Shown: positions 44,397-54,177, counted from the stretch's first letter. The stretch: DNA of 64,000 bases from Marinobacterium halophilum (GCF_003014615.1 NZ_PYGI01000001.1:186001-250000); one strand, 5' to 3'. Notes: generated from the letters alone by a model not told the origin. Program-made: numbers and translations.

Positions 44397-45566
44397 CGGA
44401 ATCGGCGTCATCGCAGGCCAGACGTCACCCAAAAGTGCGATCAGCTCGGCATGATCCTGAATGCGCAATACGGCACTGATCTCGCGGTTATCTTCCAGAG
44501 TAAAGGCTTCAGGTTGCTGCAGGCATACACCCAGGCGGTTGCTGATCAGCGCCAGGGTCGGTTGATTCAGTGATTTACCGCGCCCGGTAATCAGTGCAAT
44601 CTCGCCGTTGGTCAGTTTGACCAGCGTACCAGGGGCAAAGATGCCCATAACCTCAATGAACAGGCGTGCCAGTTCGGCGTCAATGGTGCTGCCGCGTTGC
44701 TGGAAAATCTCGCGCAGAGCGTCGCGTGGCAGCACCTGATTGCGATAGGCGCGTGGCCGAATCATGGCCGAGTAGCAATCGGTAATTGCCAGCAGACGTG
44801 CGTCGCGGCTGATCGCCTCGCCGACCAGTCCGGCGGGGTAGCCGCTGCCATCAAGACGTTCATGGTGTTGCAATACCGGTGTGAGCCAGCGTGCTTCCGT
44901 CACCCCCTGTTGCCGCAGCAGGTCGTGGGAGCGTTGAGTGTGAGTGTCGATGATATGGCGTTGCTTTTCGGTAAGCGGGCTGGACTGTTCAAACAGTGCC
45001 TGCTGGATATCGTACATGCCCAGATCGTGCGTCAGCGCGGCAGCGATCAAGGGGAATCGTTCGAGCGGGCCCTGGCCCATACGGCAGCACGCCACTTCAC
45101 ACATCAGGGCGTCATGCAGTGGGTGAACCAGGCCATGAGGCGCTTCCACGATCAGTTGCATGGTGCCAAGCATACCGTCCGGGTTTTCTTCGCAGGTTCC
45201 TTGAATATCAAACACCAGCTGCATGATTTTGCGAATGAAGGCGTTGCCGTTGTGCTGCGTCTTTAGCAGCTTGAACGCATCTTCCAATCGCTCCAGCAAG
45301 GTATGAATGATGACGAAGCTGCTGACTTTGCTGCTGCCACTTTTGTTCGATGTCTGTGGTGCGTAGGTGCCCAAATGTGGCGTCAGGAAATAATGTGCCT
45401 TGATGCCGAGCAGGCTCTCTATCTGCTTTTCAGTGCGAATCAGGGAACCTTGGGTCAGCAGCAGGGTGCCCTGAGGGCTGTACAAGGACCAGGGCAGGCG
45501 TGTACCAACCTGGAGTTCCAGTCCGGTCAGGCTGCGTTGCAGGGTGTTCGGTGTGATGGCGTTCAT
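44385..45566 (-). CDS. HD-GYP domain protein (c-di-GMP phosphodiesterase-like)
   Basis: The 393-residue cytoplasmic protein has an N-terminal region similar to domains found before HD-GYP (RLPWSLYSPQGTLLLTQGS) and an HD-GYP domain. The HD pair is LTHDLGMYDI (near residue 179) and the GYP loop HHERLDGSGYPAGL (about 232-245). Instead of the usual HDIGK and DVYDAL, it reads HDLGM and DCYSAM, so activity may be altered. If active, it would hydrolyse cyclic di-GMP. The upstream gap leads to the efflux operator region. Confidence 0.8.
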   Translation of the reverse strand: MNAITPNTLQRSLTGLELQVGTRLPWSLYSPQGTLLLTQGSLIRTEKQIESLLGIKAHYFLTPHLGTYAPQTSNKSGSSKVSSFVIIHTLLERLEDAFKLLKTQHNGNAFIRKIMQLVFDIQGTCEENPDGMLGTMQLIVEAPHGLVHPLHDALMCEVACCRMGQGPLERFPLIAAALTHDLGMYDIQQALFEQSSPLTEKQRHIIDTHTQRSHDLLRQQGVTEARWLTPVLQHHERLDGSGYPAGLVGEAISRDARLLAITDCYSAMIRPRAYRNQVLPRDALREIFQQRGSTIDAELARLFIEVMGIFAPGTLVKLTNGEIALITGRGKSLNQPTLALISNRLGVCLQQPEAFTLEDNREISAVLRIQDHAELIALLGDVWPAMTPIPSAC

Positions 45567-45716
45567 TCAGCGTCCGTGTTGCTGACAGGCGTCATTTCGA
45601 GTTGAGACATACATAATGACGTAACCTGAACCTGTTTGCATTGTGCTACATCATACCGGACAGGTGCCAAAAGGCAGTCTATCGTGAAGTAACGAATTAA
45701 ATGAATGCCGGTTTAA

Positions 45717-45744
45717 TTTACATCCATACATGTATGAATGTAAA
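45717..45744. promoter_or_regulatory. 28-bp palindrome, AcrR/TtgR-type operator candidate
   Basis: TTTACATCCATACA and TGTATGAATGTAAA meet at 45730/45731; all but one base pair are complementary. It lies 37 bases upstream of the efflux adaptor start. The TACAT...ATGTA pattern recalls the TetR-family operators of acrAB-like pumps. Confidence 0.6.
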
Positions 45745-45780
45745 ATTTGCCTTTGCTTTTCAAACACCAGGATTCTTGTG

Positions 45781-46944
45781 ATGAAGACATCTCTTTCCAA
45801 AGGCCGTGTCCTGATTTTAGCCCTCATGACACTGTTGTTGAGTGCCTGCGGTGATGATACTGCGCAACCGGCAGATGGAGCCCGGTCGCTACCGCCGGTT
45901 GAAGCCGAAGTTGTGACACTGAGTCGACAGGATATTGCCCTCGACAAAACCTATTCCTCCCTGCTGCGCAGTGACAACGAAGTAACACTGGTTGCGCGTG
46001 TCACCGGTACGCTGGAAACGCGCCAATTTGAGCAGGGGGACCAGATCAGCAAGGGGCAGGTACTCTATACCATCGAGCCTGAGCAGTATCAGGCCCACGT
46101 GCAGGAGCGGGAGGCCGACCTGCAGAGCGCCAAGGCCGAGCTGGCTCGTGCCGGACGTGATGCCGTGCGCTATGAGTCTTTGCTCAAGCGTAATTCGGTC
46201 AGTCGTCAGCAGTACGATCAGGCACTGGCAGAGCAGCAGGTTGCACGGGCACGTGTTGCGCAGGCTGAAGCGGCACTGGCCAGCGCACGTATTGATCTCA
46301 ATTATACCCAGGTGACCGCGCCGGTCAGCGGACGTGCGGGGTTGAGTCGGGTCAACTTGGGTAACCTGGTACGTGAAGGCACCGAGTTGGTCACGATTAC
46401 GCCGCTTGACCCGCTGGAAGTCCGTTTCCAGATGCCGTTGAAGGATGCGCTGGAGCTGCGTAACCAGTTGCAGCTGGATGACATCAACCGCATTCATGCC
46501 AGTCTGGCGCTGGGTGAAACCGCTGATGACACGGCGACCCGTTTGCAGGGGTCACTGGATTTTCTCGATGTTCGTGTCGATCAGCGCACCAGCACCGTGC
46601 AGGCCTCAGCCACGTTTGCCAACCCGAATGCCAAAGTGCTGCCGGGTCAGTTTGTGCGGGTGAGCATTGAAGGGCTCAAGCGCTACAACGTGATAGCCGT
46701 GCCGGAAATTGCCGTAACTCAGGGACTTATGGGACCGCAGGTGTTTGTGATCGATGCTGACAGCAAGGCCCGTGCACGCACCGTTAAACTGGGTGAAGTG
46801 GCGGGCGAGCTGCAGATCATTCTGGACGGGCTGGAGCCCGGTGAGTCTGTCATTACAGGTGACCCTGCAGGGATCAAACCGGGTACACCGATCAAGCCTC
46901 GTGCGGCCGTTGACGCGGTTGAGCAGGAAGGTGACAGCGCATGA
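45781..46944 (+). CDS. RND efflux periplasmic adaptor (AcrA/MexA type)
   Basis: The 387-residue lipoprotein has signal peptide and lipobox LLSAC (about residues 20-24). The barrel-sandwich segment VARVTGTLETRQFEQGDQISKGQVLYTIEP precedes an alpha-helical hairpin (QAHVQEREADLQSAKAEL...VARARVAQAEAAL). The remainder is beta-barrel, with TAPVSGRAGLSRVNLGNLV. It links the RND pump to an outer-membrane channel that is not encoded here. I chose ATG 45781; a frame from 45730 would start inside the operator. Its stop shares ATGA with the pump start. Confidence 0.9.
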   Translation: MKTSLSKGRVLILALMTLLLSACGDDTAQPADGARSLPPVEAEVVTLSRQDIALDKTYSSLLRSDNEVTLVARVTGTLETRQFEQGDQISKGQVLYTIEPEQYQAHVQEREADLQSAKAELARAGRDAVRYESLLKRNSVSRQQYDQALAEQQVARARVAQAEAALASARIDLNYTQVTAPVSGRAGLSRVNLGNLVREGTELVTITPLDPLEVRFQMPLKDALELRNQLQLDDINRIHASLALGETADDTATRLQGSLDFLDVRVDQRTSTVQASATFANPNAKVLPGQFVRVSIEGLKRYNVIAVPEIAVTQGLMGPQVFVIDADSKARARTVKLGEVAGELQIILDGLEPGESVITGDPAGIKPGTPIKPRAAVDAVEQEGDSA

Positions 46945-49900
46945 ATTTCGCCAACTTCTTCATTAAACGGCCAATCTTCGCCACGGTGATTGCGATCATC
47001 CTGACGTTGATCGGGGTGGTGAGTCTGCGCGTGTTGCCGATCGAGCAGTACCCCAACGTGGTGCCGCCGACTGTCTCGGTGCGGGCGGTGTTCCCGGGAG
47101 CCAACGCGGAAACGGTTGCGCAGACCGTGGCTGCACCATTGGCCGAGGCGATTAACGGGGTCGAGAACATGCTCTACATGACCTCGACCAGTGCCGATAA
47201 TGGCTCGATGAGCTTGAGTATCGCATTCGACATCGGTACGGATGGCGATACCAACACCATCAACGTCAACAACCGTGTCCAGGGAGCCCTGTCGCAGTTG
47301 CCGGAAGAGGTACAGGCACAGGGCGTCACCGTAAAGTTGCGTTCAAGCTCGATTCTGATGTTGCTGGCGCTGGTTGCGCCGGAAGATGACTACGACAACA
47401 TCTATATGCAGAACTATGCGACGCTGAATATCCTTGATGAACTGCGCCAGATACCCGGTGTGGGGGAGGCGGATGTTCTCGGCGGCGGCAAGTTTGCCAT
47501 GCGGATCTGGATGGATCCGGAAAAGCTGTCCCAGTACGATCTGACGCCCACCGAAGTCGCGCGGGCGATCCGGGCTCAGAATACCGAAGTGCCTGCCGGC
47601 AGTTTGGCCGGTACGCCGCAGAGCGATCCGCGTGCCTACACCTACACGGTAACGGCGGGTGGACGTCTGTCCAGTGCGGATGATTTCCGTAATATCTTCC
47701 TGCGCACCAATGCCGACGGTTCGGCGCTGCTGCTCAAGGATGTGGCTCGTATTGAGTTGGGTGCGTCGTTCTACGGTGTTGATGCCCGTTTGGACAGCGC
47801 CGGCATGACTCCGATCGTGATCAACCAGCAGCCGGGAGCCAATGCACTGGAAACCTCGCTGGCGGTCAAGGCCAAGGTGGAAGAACTGTCGGGTCGATTC
47901 CCGCCGGGGCTGGACTACGTGGTTCCATATGACACCACCCTGTTTATCAGTGCCTCGGTGGATACGGTGGTTACAACCTTCATCGAAGCCTTCCTGATTG
48001 TTGGGGTCATTCTGTATGTCTTCCTGCAGAACTGGCGCTTTACCGTTATCGCCATGTCGGTGGTGCCGGTGTCGGTGGTGGCGACCTTTGCCGGTTTCTA
48101 CCTGTTCGACTTCTCGCTTAACCTGTTGACGCTGTTCGCGCTGGTGCTGGCGATCGGGATCGTGGTGGATGATGCCATTCTGGTGGTGGAAAACGTCGAG
48201 CGTGTACTGAGCGAAGATGAAAATATAAGTGTGCGTCAGGCGACCATTCAGGCGATGAAAGAGGTCGGTGGACCGGTGATTGCAACCTCGCTGATCATGG
48301 CCGCGGTGTTCGTGCCGGTAGCCTTTCTGGGCGGTTTCACCGGTCAGATCTATCAGCAGTTCGCCCTGACGATCGCGATCTCGGTCGGCTTCTCGGCACT
48401 GATGGCACTTACGTTCACACCGGCACTGTCGGCGGTTTTCATCAAGCACAACCTGCATCAACAGCAGGAATCCGGCCTGTTGCGGGCGCTGCATGCGCTG
48501 CATGCGCCGTTGCACCTGTTCAACCGAGGGTTTGATGCCGTTACCGCGCTATATGTACGTTGTGTGGATCTGCTGGTGCGCCGTTGGGTGCTGGCGTTGC
48601 TGCTTACGTTCGGCATGAGTGCCGGCTCCTGGTGGATGTTCCAGGAAGCACCGACCACATTGGTACCGCAGACGGACCAAGGCATTATTCTGGCCAGTAT
48701 TTCGCTGCCGGATGCGGCTTCGCTGGACCGTACCAGTCGTTACATGGATAACGTCAGTCAGCAGGTTCAGGAGATTCCTGGGGTTGCTCATGTGGCAGCG
48801 GTGGCGGGCTACGATATCCTGTCCAGCGCGGTCAACAGCGCCCGTGGGGTCATGTTCATCAGCATGCTGCCGTGGGAAGAACGTGAGCTGAGCGCCGATC
48901 AGTTGATTGGGCAGGTGATGCAGATCGGTACACAGACGCCGGGCGGTAGCGCAGTGGCGTTCAATATGCCACCGATCAGCGGCCTGTCCACGACGGGTGG
49001 TTTCACCGGTTACCTGCAGTCCTATTCGGGGGCCTCTTCACAGGAGCTGTATCAGGCGTCGGTAAAGGTGATGCAGGCTGCCAGCCAGCATCCGGCACTG
49101 AACCGTGTATTCACTACGTTCAACGTCAATGTTCCATCCTATCGGGCGGATGTCGACCGACAGAAAACCCTGAGTTATGGGGTCGCACTGGAAGACCTGA
49201 ATGCAACCCTGTCCAATACGTTGGGTAACGGTTTCGTTAACTACTTCAGTTACCAGAACCGCAACTTCCAGGTCTACCTGCAAAACGAAGATGAATACCG
49301 TCAGAAGCCAGACGATTTGAACAACATCTTTGTGCGCAGCAGCAGTGGCGAGCGCATCCCGTTGTCGGAGTTTGTCACGCTGGAGCGCCAGACCGGTCCA
49401 GCCGCCGTCTCCCGTTTCGGGGTGTATCTGGGGGCTCAGTTCCAGGGTGGTCCGGCTAACGGCTACAGCTCGGGCCAAGCGATTTCGGCGATGGAAGAGA
49501 TCGTGCAGGAGACCTTGGGTAGTGATTGGGGTATGGGCTGGACCGGTACTGCATACCAGGAAACGACGTTGGGCAATACGGCCTCGCTGGCGATCGGTTT
49601 CGGCATTTTGATGATGTTCCTGATTCTGGCGGCACAGTATGAAAGCTGGTCATTGCCATTAGCGGTCATGACGGCGACACCGTTCGCCTTCTTCGGTGCA
49701 GTGGGTGGCATTGTACTGCGCGGTTTAGAGGTCAGCGTCTATGTCGAAATCGGCTTGCTGGTGGTCGTCGGGTTGGCCGCCAAGAACGCGATTCTGATCG
49801 TCGAGTTTGCCGAGTTGCAGCGCAAGGAATTCGGCAAATCGATCCGCGAAGCGGCCGTTACTGCAGCGGAACTGCGCTTCCGTCCGATCATAATGACATC

Positions 49901-50105
49901 GTTCGCCTTTATCCTCGGTACTCTACCGTTGGCATTGGCGACCGGTGCCAGTGATACCAGCAGTCACCATATCGGTACAGCTGTATCGGTGGGGATGGGC
50001 TCGGTGGCGATCATCGGCAGCTGTTTCGTGCCGACGTTTTACGCCATGATCGCGTCGATTTCGGATTGGCTTGCGCGTAAACGTGGCGTGAGCGAAGCGC
50101 ACTGA
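46941..50105 (+). CDS. RND multidrug efflux pump (AcrB/MexB type)
   Basis: The 1054-residue inner-membrane pump starts MNFANFFIKRPIFATVIAII, with twelve membrane helices and two large periplasmic loops. The proton-relay pair is in GIVVDDAILVVENVER (near residue 408). HAE1-family signatures include TSLIMAAVFVPVAFLGGFTG and AAKNAILIVEFA. It exports hydrophobic drugs and solvents as a trimer with the adaptor; the substrate range cannot be read off. No oprM/tolC-type gene follows, so an outer channel elsewhere must be shared. A terminator follows. Confidence 0.92.
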   Translation: MNFANFFIKRPIFATVIAIILTLIGVVSLRVLPIEQYPNVVPPTVSVRAVFPGANAETVAQTVAAPLAEAINGVENMLYMTSTSADNGSMSLSIAFDIGTDGDTNTINVNNRVQGALSQLPEEVQAQGVTVKLRSSSILMLLALVAPEDDYDNIYMQNYATLNILDELRQIPGVGEADVLGGGKFAMRIWMDPEKLSQYDLTPTEVARAIRAQNTEVPAGSLAGTPQSDPRAYTYTVTAGGRLSSADDFRNIFLRTNADGSALLLKDVARIELGASFYGVDARLDSAGMTPIVINQQPGANALETSLAVKAKVEELSGRFPPGLDYVVPYDTTLFISASVDTVVTTFIEAFLIVGVILYVFLQNWRFTVIAMSVVPVSVVATFAGFYLFDFSLNLLTLFALVLAIGIVVDDAILVVENVERVLSEDENISVRQATIQAMKEVGGPVIATSLIMAAVFVPVAFLGGFTGQIYQQFALTIAISVGFSALMALTFTPALSAVFIKHNLHQQQESGLLRALHALHAPLHLFNRGFDAVTALYVRCVDLLVRRWVLALLLTFGMSAGSWWMFQEAPTTLVPQTDQGIILASISLPDAASLDRTSRYMDNVSQQVQEIPGVAHVAAVAGYDILSSAVNSARGVMFISMLPWEERELSADQLIGQVMQIGTQTPGGSAVAFNMPPISGLSTTGGFTGYLQSYSGASSQELYQASVKVMQAASQHPALNRVFTTFNVNVPSYRADVDRQKTLSYGVALEDLNATLSNTLGNGFVNYFSYQNRNFQVYLQNEDEYRQKPDDLNNIFVRSSSGERIPLSEFVTLERQTGPAAVSRFGVYLGAQFQGGPANGYSSGQAISAMEEIVQETLGSDWGMGWTGTAYQETTLGNTASLAIGFGILMMFLILAAQYESWSLPLAVMTATPFAFFGAVGGIVLRGLEVSVYVEIGLLVVVGLAAKNAILIVEFAELQRKEFGKSIREAAVTAAELRFRPIIMTSFAFILGTLPLALATGASDTSSHHIGTAVSVGMGSVAIIGSCFVPTFYAMIASISDWLARKRGVSEAH

Positions 50106-50128
50106 GGCGCGGAGGATATCGTGGGAAA

Positions 50129-50156
50129 GGGCTGGTCAGACGACCGGCCCTTTTTT
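50129..50156 (+). terminator. Terminator of the efflux operon
   Basis: GGGCTGGTC (50129-50137) pairs with GACCGGCCC (50142-50150, one G-U pair), followed by six T. It may also serve the convergent porin gene. Confidence 0.75.
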
Positions 50157-50165
50157 GTGGGGGAA

Positions 50166-51074
50166 TCAGAAGCTGAAGTTGATGCCGACGTTCAGCTGAT
50201 TGGCATCTTCAACACCATACAGGCTGCCGTCCCAGGCCATGAACTCGGCCCACGCTACGACGTGTTGATGCAGGGTGCGCTGGTAGGCGAGAATCGCGGC
50301 GGTAAAATCGCCATCGCTGTTCTCTGCCGAGAAGTCGGACAGGCCCAGCGTGTACAGGTTCTTGCCTGCCGGGATGCCGACAATGGCATCGATACCGGCA
50401 CCGCTGTTTTCCTGGTCGATATAGGCACCGTTGATATAGAAGCCTTCACCGGCGTAGTACGCCGACAGGCCGTAACGGTCATTGCCGCCTTCGGTGCCGG
50501 TAAAGGCGGTGCCCAAAGTCAGATTGCCGAGGCTGTAGGTCGCGCCGATCTGCGTCTGTTCCTGGCCGGTATTGTCTTCGTCATCTACCTGATACAGTGC
50601 CTTCACTTTCAGACCACCCAGATCAGGGCTGCTGTAGTAGGCGGATTCGCTCACCCGCAGTCCACCATCCAATGTGTAGTAGACCGGTGCAGAGTTCCAC
50701 CACATGTAGTCAGCGGCAACACCTACGGTTTCATAAAAAGGCGAGTCCACCTTACCCAGAGCCAGGGTGCCGTATGTGGTATCGGTCAGGCCGATATGGC
50801 CATAACGCATATCGCCGACGGTATCGCCGTCGTTGCCAAGGTCGAGCCCCACTTCATATTTGGCAAAGGCGCTCAGGCGTTCATCCAGTGCATAAGAGCC
50901 CTTGATGCCGACCCGTGATAACGCGTCCTTGTATTCGGTGTCATCATTGTCTTTTTTCTGCTCCAGCATGATGCGCAGGCTGCCATATACCTCGATTCCG
51001 GTGTCGGCGATTTCGACGGCGCAGGCAGGCGCGGCTGTGGCGAGCAGAGTGCACAGAGTAAGTAGTTTTTTCAT
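50166..51074 (-). CDS. Gram-negative porin
   Basis: The 302-residue outer-membrane protein has a signal peptide (about residues 1-19, APACA). IEVYGSLRIMLEQKK is the first strand, the arrangement is alternating-strand, and the chain ends NVGINFSF with a C-terminal phenylalanine needed for BAM recognition. It resembles general porins of the Porin_4 type and is acidic. It may serve uptake of small hydrophilic solutes. It lies 78 bases downstream of the dehydrogenase gene on the same strand and might be part of the carnitine module, but a link is not shown. Confidence 0.85.
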   Translation of the reverse strand: MKKLLTLCTLLATAAPACAVEIADTGIEVYGSLRIMLEQKKDNDDTEYKDALSRVGIKGSYALDERLSAFAKYEVGLDLGNDGDTVGDMRYGHIGLTDTTYGTLALGKVDSPFYETVGVAADYMWWNSAPVYYTLDGGLRVSESAYYSSPDLGGLKVKALYQVDDEDNTGQEQTQIGATYSLGNLTLGTAFTGTEGGNDRYGLSAYYAGEGFYINGAYIDQENSGAGIDAIVGIPAGKNLYTLGLSDFSAENSDGDFTAAILAYQRTLHQHVVAWAEFMAWDGSLYGVEDANQLNVGINFSF

Positions 51075-51152
51075 CGGGGTTGATCCGTATTGTTGTTATA
51101 TTGTGATGAGATTACGGCGGGCACAACCGGACCGGTGCGCCCGCGGGGTGTA

Positions 51153-52220
51153 TCAGGACGCCTGGATAGCGTCGACAATTGCCTGGCCCAGTTCCTGGGT
51201 GCTGGCGTTGCCACTCATGTCGCGGGTCAGTGCAGTCTGATCGCGGATCACGGTTTCGATGGCGGTCATGATGGTGTCGTGCATAGCATTGCAGCCCAGG
51301 TGCTGCATCATCATGGCAGCCGCCCAAACAGTGCCGATCGGGTTGGCAATGTTCTGGCCGGCGATGTCCGGAGCCGAGCCGTGTACCGGTTCAAACATGG
51401 AAGGGAAGGTTTTTTCCGGGTTGATGTTGGCCGACGGTGCAATGGCGATGGTGCCGGTGCAGGCCGGGCCAAGATCCGACAGGATGTCGCCGAACAGGTT
51501 GGAACCGACAATCACATCATAGAACTCCGGCATCCGCACCAGGTTGGCGGTGAAAATGTCGATATGGAACTGGTCCACCTTGACCTCGGGGTACTGCTCC
51601 GCCATCGCTTCAACACGGCCATCCCAGTAGGGCATGGAGTGGAACAGACCGTTGGACTTGGTGGCCGAGCTAAGGTGTTTCTTGTCGCGGGACTGGGCCA
51701 GGTCGAACGCATATTTCAGGATACGGTCGGTACCCTTGCGGGTGAAAATGCTCTGCTGAGAGACGACTTCATCTTCGGTGCCTTCATATTGAATGCCGCC
51801 GATGTTGGAGTATTCGCCTTCGACGTTTTCACGCACGACATAGAAATCGATATCGCCCGGTTTCTTGTTGGCCAGCGGTGACTGCAGGCCTTCAAACAGG
51901 CGGACCGGTCGCAAATTCACGTACTGGTTGAAGGCGCGACGAATCGGCAACAGCAGCCCCCAGAGTGAAATGTGATCAGGTACGCCGGGGAAGCCAACGG
52001 CTCCAAGGAAGATGGCATCGAACCGGCTCAGCTGTTCCAGGCCATCTTCCGGCATCATGCGGCCGGTTTTGTGGTAGGTCTCGCATGACCAGTCGAAGTG
52101 GGTGAAGTTCAGCTCGATGCCTTGTTGTGCGGCCGCAGCCTGCAACGCCTTGATGCCTTCGGGGATGACTTCAGTACCGATGCCGTCTCCGGGAATGACG
52201 GCGATATTGAACTGTGACAT
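51153..52220 (-). CDS. dmlA: D-malate/tartrate dehydrogenase-type decarboxylating enzyme
   Basis: The 355-residue enzyme is in the isocitrate/isopropylmalate dehydrogenase family. IAVIPGDGIGTEVIPEG and the NAD region FEPVHGSAPDIAGQNIANPIGT are clear. Its central block RENVEGEYSNIGG is typical of the D-malate/tartrate group (TtuC/DmlA), which oxidises D-malate to pyruvate and CO2 with NAD. Divergent from it is a LysR gene, a DmlR-like arrangement. Beside the carnitine genes, the likely role is to dispose of D-malate formed from malic semialdehyde. Tartrate activity is possible. Confidence 0.85.
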   Translation of the reverse strand: MSQFNIAVIPGDGIGTEVIPEGIKALQAAAAQQGIELNFTHFDWSCETYHKTGRMMPEDGLEQLSRFDAIFLGAVGFPGVPDHISLWGLLLPIRRAFNQYVNLRPVRLFEGLQSPLANKKPGDIDFYVVRENVEGEYSNIGGIQYEGTEDEVVSQQSIFTRKGTDRILKYAFDLAQSRDKKHLSSATKSNGLFHSMPYWDGRVEAMAEQYPEVKVDQFHIDIFTANLVRMPEFYDVIVGSNLFGDILSDLGPACTGTIAIAPSANINPEKTFPSMFEPVHGSAPDIAGQNIANPIGTVWAAAMMMQHLGCNAMHDTIMTAIETVIRDQTALTRDMSGNASTQELGQAIVDAIQAS

Positions 52221-52300
52221 GGGTGACTCCTTTTATTGTCATATTGAGCACGTCTGGTCTCCAGTTTAGGGATTGGTCTGATAAGATGTAGGCCTGAACT

Positions 52301-52319
52301 GTAATCTGTGAGTTTACAT
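52301..52319 (-). promoter_or_regulatory. Third copy of the 19-bp candidate operator
   Basis: On the minus strand the sequence begins ATGTAAACTCACAG and ends ATTAC. It matches the site near cntA (57798-57816) at 14 of 19 positions and overlaps the start region of the LysR gene, as expected for LysR-type autoregulation. It is an imperfect GTAA-N9-TTAC dyad. Confidence 0.45.
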
Positions 52320-52322
52320 ATC

Positions 52323-53243
52323 GTGGACAAGCTGCCTGCTCTGGACGACATCAGAGTCTTTGTGACTGCAGCTCGCTTGACGAGCTTTGCCCGGGCGGCC
52401 GAGCAGCTGATGGTATCGCCAGCCTATATTTCCAAGCGGATAAAACTGCTTGAAGAAAACCTCGGGTTGACGCTCTTCTACCGCTCGGCGCGGGCCATCA
52501 GTCTGACGCTGGAAGGCGAAACCGTGCTGCGTACCGGCGTGCAGATGCTGCAGGATCTGGATACGATGAAAAACGAGCTGATGGCGTGTCGCGACGAGAC
52601 GCGTGGTCTGTTGCGGATCAGCTGCAGCACCGGTTTTGGCACCGAGTATCTGAATCCTTTCATCCTGTCGTTGCGTGAACGTTATCCGCTGCTGGATATC
52701 GACCTGACATTGGTGGATCGCGCCATTGATATTGTCACCGAGAACGTGGATCTGGATATCTGTCTCGGCGGCAGCATCCCCGAACAGTATATTGCCCGTC
52801 GCATCGCCGCCAACGTGCGGGTGTTCTGTGCCGCACCGGCCTACCTTGAGCGGCGCGGTTGTCCCGTCCATCCGCAGGATCTGGAGCAGGCGCACGATTG
52901 CATCTCCATCCGCGAGCGTAACCAGCATCCGGCCTCATGGAAGGTGGAGTGCGAGGGTGAAAGCCTGGCGATTACGCCCAATAGCCAGCTGAGCGTGAAT
53001 AACGGCAATGTGGCCAAACAATGGTGTTTGGGTGGGCAGGGGATTTTGCTGCGCTCGATCTGGAGCGTGCGTCAGGAGCTGGAGCAGGGGACGCTGGTAC
53101 GTGTGTTGCCGCAGTGGCAGCAGACCGCTGATGTCTACGCCGTGTATTCCAGAACAACCCAAAGCAGTGCCAAGCTACGTGTGTTTATCGAGAACCTTGA
53201 ACAGTACCTGCGGGATCAGCTTGCGCTGGATGCGCCGGTGTAA
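52323..53243 (+). CDS. LysR-family regulator (DmlR-like)
   Basis: The 306-residue regulator has an N-terminal winged HTH (residues 5-63, IRVFVTAARLTSFARAAEQL and PAYISKRIKLLEENLGL) and a substrate-binding domain. I chose GTG 52323, giving MDKLPALDD, the usual spacing before the helix-turn-helix; GTG 52308 adds five residues and overlaps the candidate operator. It is divergent from dmlA with about 100 bases between starts and is followed 27 bases later by the XRE-PAS gene. Likely ligands are malate, tartrate or a carnitine-derived compound; that is inference. Confidence 0.85.
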   Translation: MDKLPALDDIRVFVTAARLTSFARAAEQLMVSPAYISKRIKLLEENLGLTLFYRSARAISLTLEGETVLRTGVQMLQDLDTMKNELMACRDETRGLLRISCSTGFGTEYLNPFILSLRERYPLLDIDLTLVDRAIDIVTENVDLDICLGGSIPEQYIARRIAANVRVFCAAPAYLERRGCPVHPQDLEQAHDCISIRERNQHPASWKVECEGESLAITPNSQLSVNNGNVAKQWCLGGQGILLRSIWSVRQELEQGTLVRVLPQWQQTADVYAVYSRTTQSSAKLRVFIENLEQYLRDQLALDAPV

Positions 53244-53270
53244 ACCGACACTGATAATGATGGAGAACAT

Positions 53271-54161
53271 ATGAGTGCAGACGGATTCGGCAAGCGCCTG
53301 CTGGCCCTGCTAAAGGAGCGCAAGACCAGTCAGATCAAGGTCGCTCAAGGGCTTGAAGTTTCGCGAACCGCTGTCAACAAGTGGACCAAGGGCGGCATGA
53401 TCGATGATGGCAACCTGGACAAGCTGGCGGCTTTTCTCGGGGTTGATAAAATCTGGCTCAAATATGGTGATTACGGCAATGGTGCTCAAGACAGTGGCCA
53501 GGACGGACGCAATATCAATGAAGTCCACCTGCAGGAAACCGCTGAAATCGTGACCTGGGAATGGGATTTGTTGACCGGTGCGGTGAGCTATTCCGACAAT
53601 GTGGAAGCCGTGTACGGCGTCCGTCTGACCAGTAATGAAGATTTCTGGAACTTGATGAGCGGACCTTCGAAGGACAAGCTGGTCAAGGGGTATGAAAAAA
53701 TCATGCGTGAGGGTGGTGCGCATGAGATGGATTTCAAGATCAACAAGGATGGGCAACACCGCTGGATCACGTCACGGGCGACTGGAGTGAAGGGGCCGAA
53801 TGGCAAGGTCACCAAGCTGATCGGCATCAGTCTGGACAATACCGAGCGCAAGACGGTTGAGCTGCGCTTGAGCCGCATTAACCGGTTTTTCAACACATTG
53901 CTGGCGCACATGGACCACTTGGTTGTGTTTACCGATACCGCCGGTGAAATTTTGGCAACCAACCATGAGACGCGCCCGGAAAAGATCAGCTACATGGAGC
54001 TGCAGGCGCTGTTGTACCAGTTCATGCTGAAGCAGGCGGATCAGGTGGCCATGCTACGTGAGCAGGGGCCGTGCCGGATAACCTTTCAGCATAAAAAAAT
54101 GGTTGTGTCCCATCATGCCGATGACGAAACACAACCCTTTTTGATGTTTCATTTCAAGTAA
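53271..54161 (+). CDS. XRE-family regulator with PAS domain
   Basis: The 296-residue protein has an N-terminal helix-turn-helix (residues about 8-62, KVAQGLEVSRTAVNKWTKGG) and a PAS_3-type sensor domain (about 85-200, VTWEWDLLTGAVSYSDNVEAVYG, then HRWITSRATGVKGPNGKVTKLIGISLDNTERK). The C-terminal 90 residues have no named domain. HTH-PAS fusions are sensor regulators; the ligand is unknown. It is tail-to-tail with cntB (16 bases) and 27 bases after the LysR gene, so the two regulators are probably co-expressed. Confidence 0.75.
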   Translation: MSADGFGKRLLALLKERKTSQIKVAQGLEVSRTAVNKWTKGGMIDDGNLDKLAAFLGVDKIWLKYGDYGNGAQDSGQDGRNINEVHLQETAEIVTWEWDLLTGAVSYSDNVEAVYGVRLTSNEDFWNLMSGPSKDKLVKGYEKIMREGGAHEMDFKINKDGQHRWITSRATGVKGPNGKVTKLIGISLDNTERKTVELRLSRINRFFNTLLAHMDHLVVFTDTAGEILATNHETRPEKISYMELQALLYQFMLKQADQVAMLREQGPCRITFQHKKMVVSHHADDETQPFLMFHFK

Positions 54162-54177
54162 TGCGAGTCCGGCTGGA

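Noticed and set aside
47343..48515. 390-residue frame opposite the RND pump
   Set aside because: It is antisense to an intact pump gene and rich in arginine, glutamine and histidine, typical of a shadow frame.
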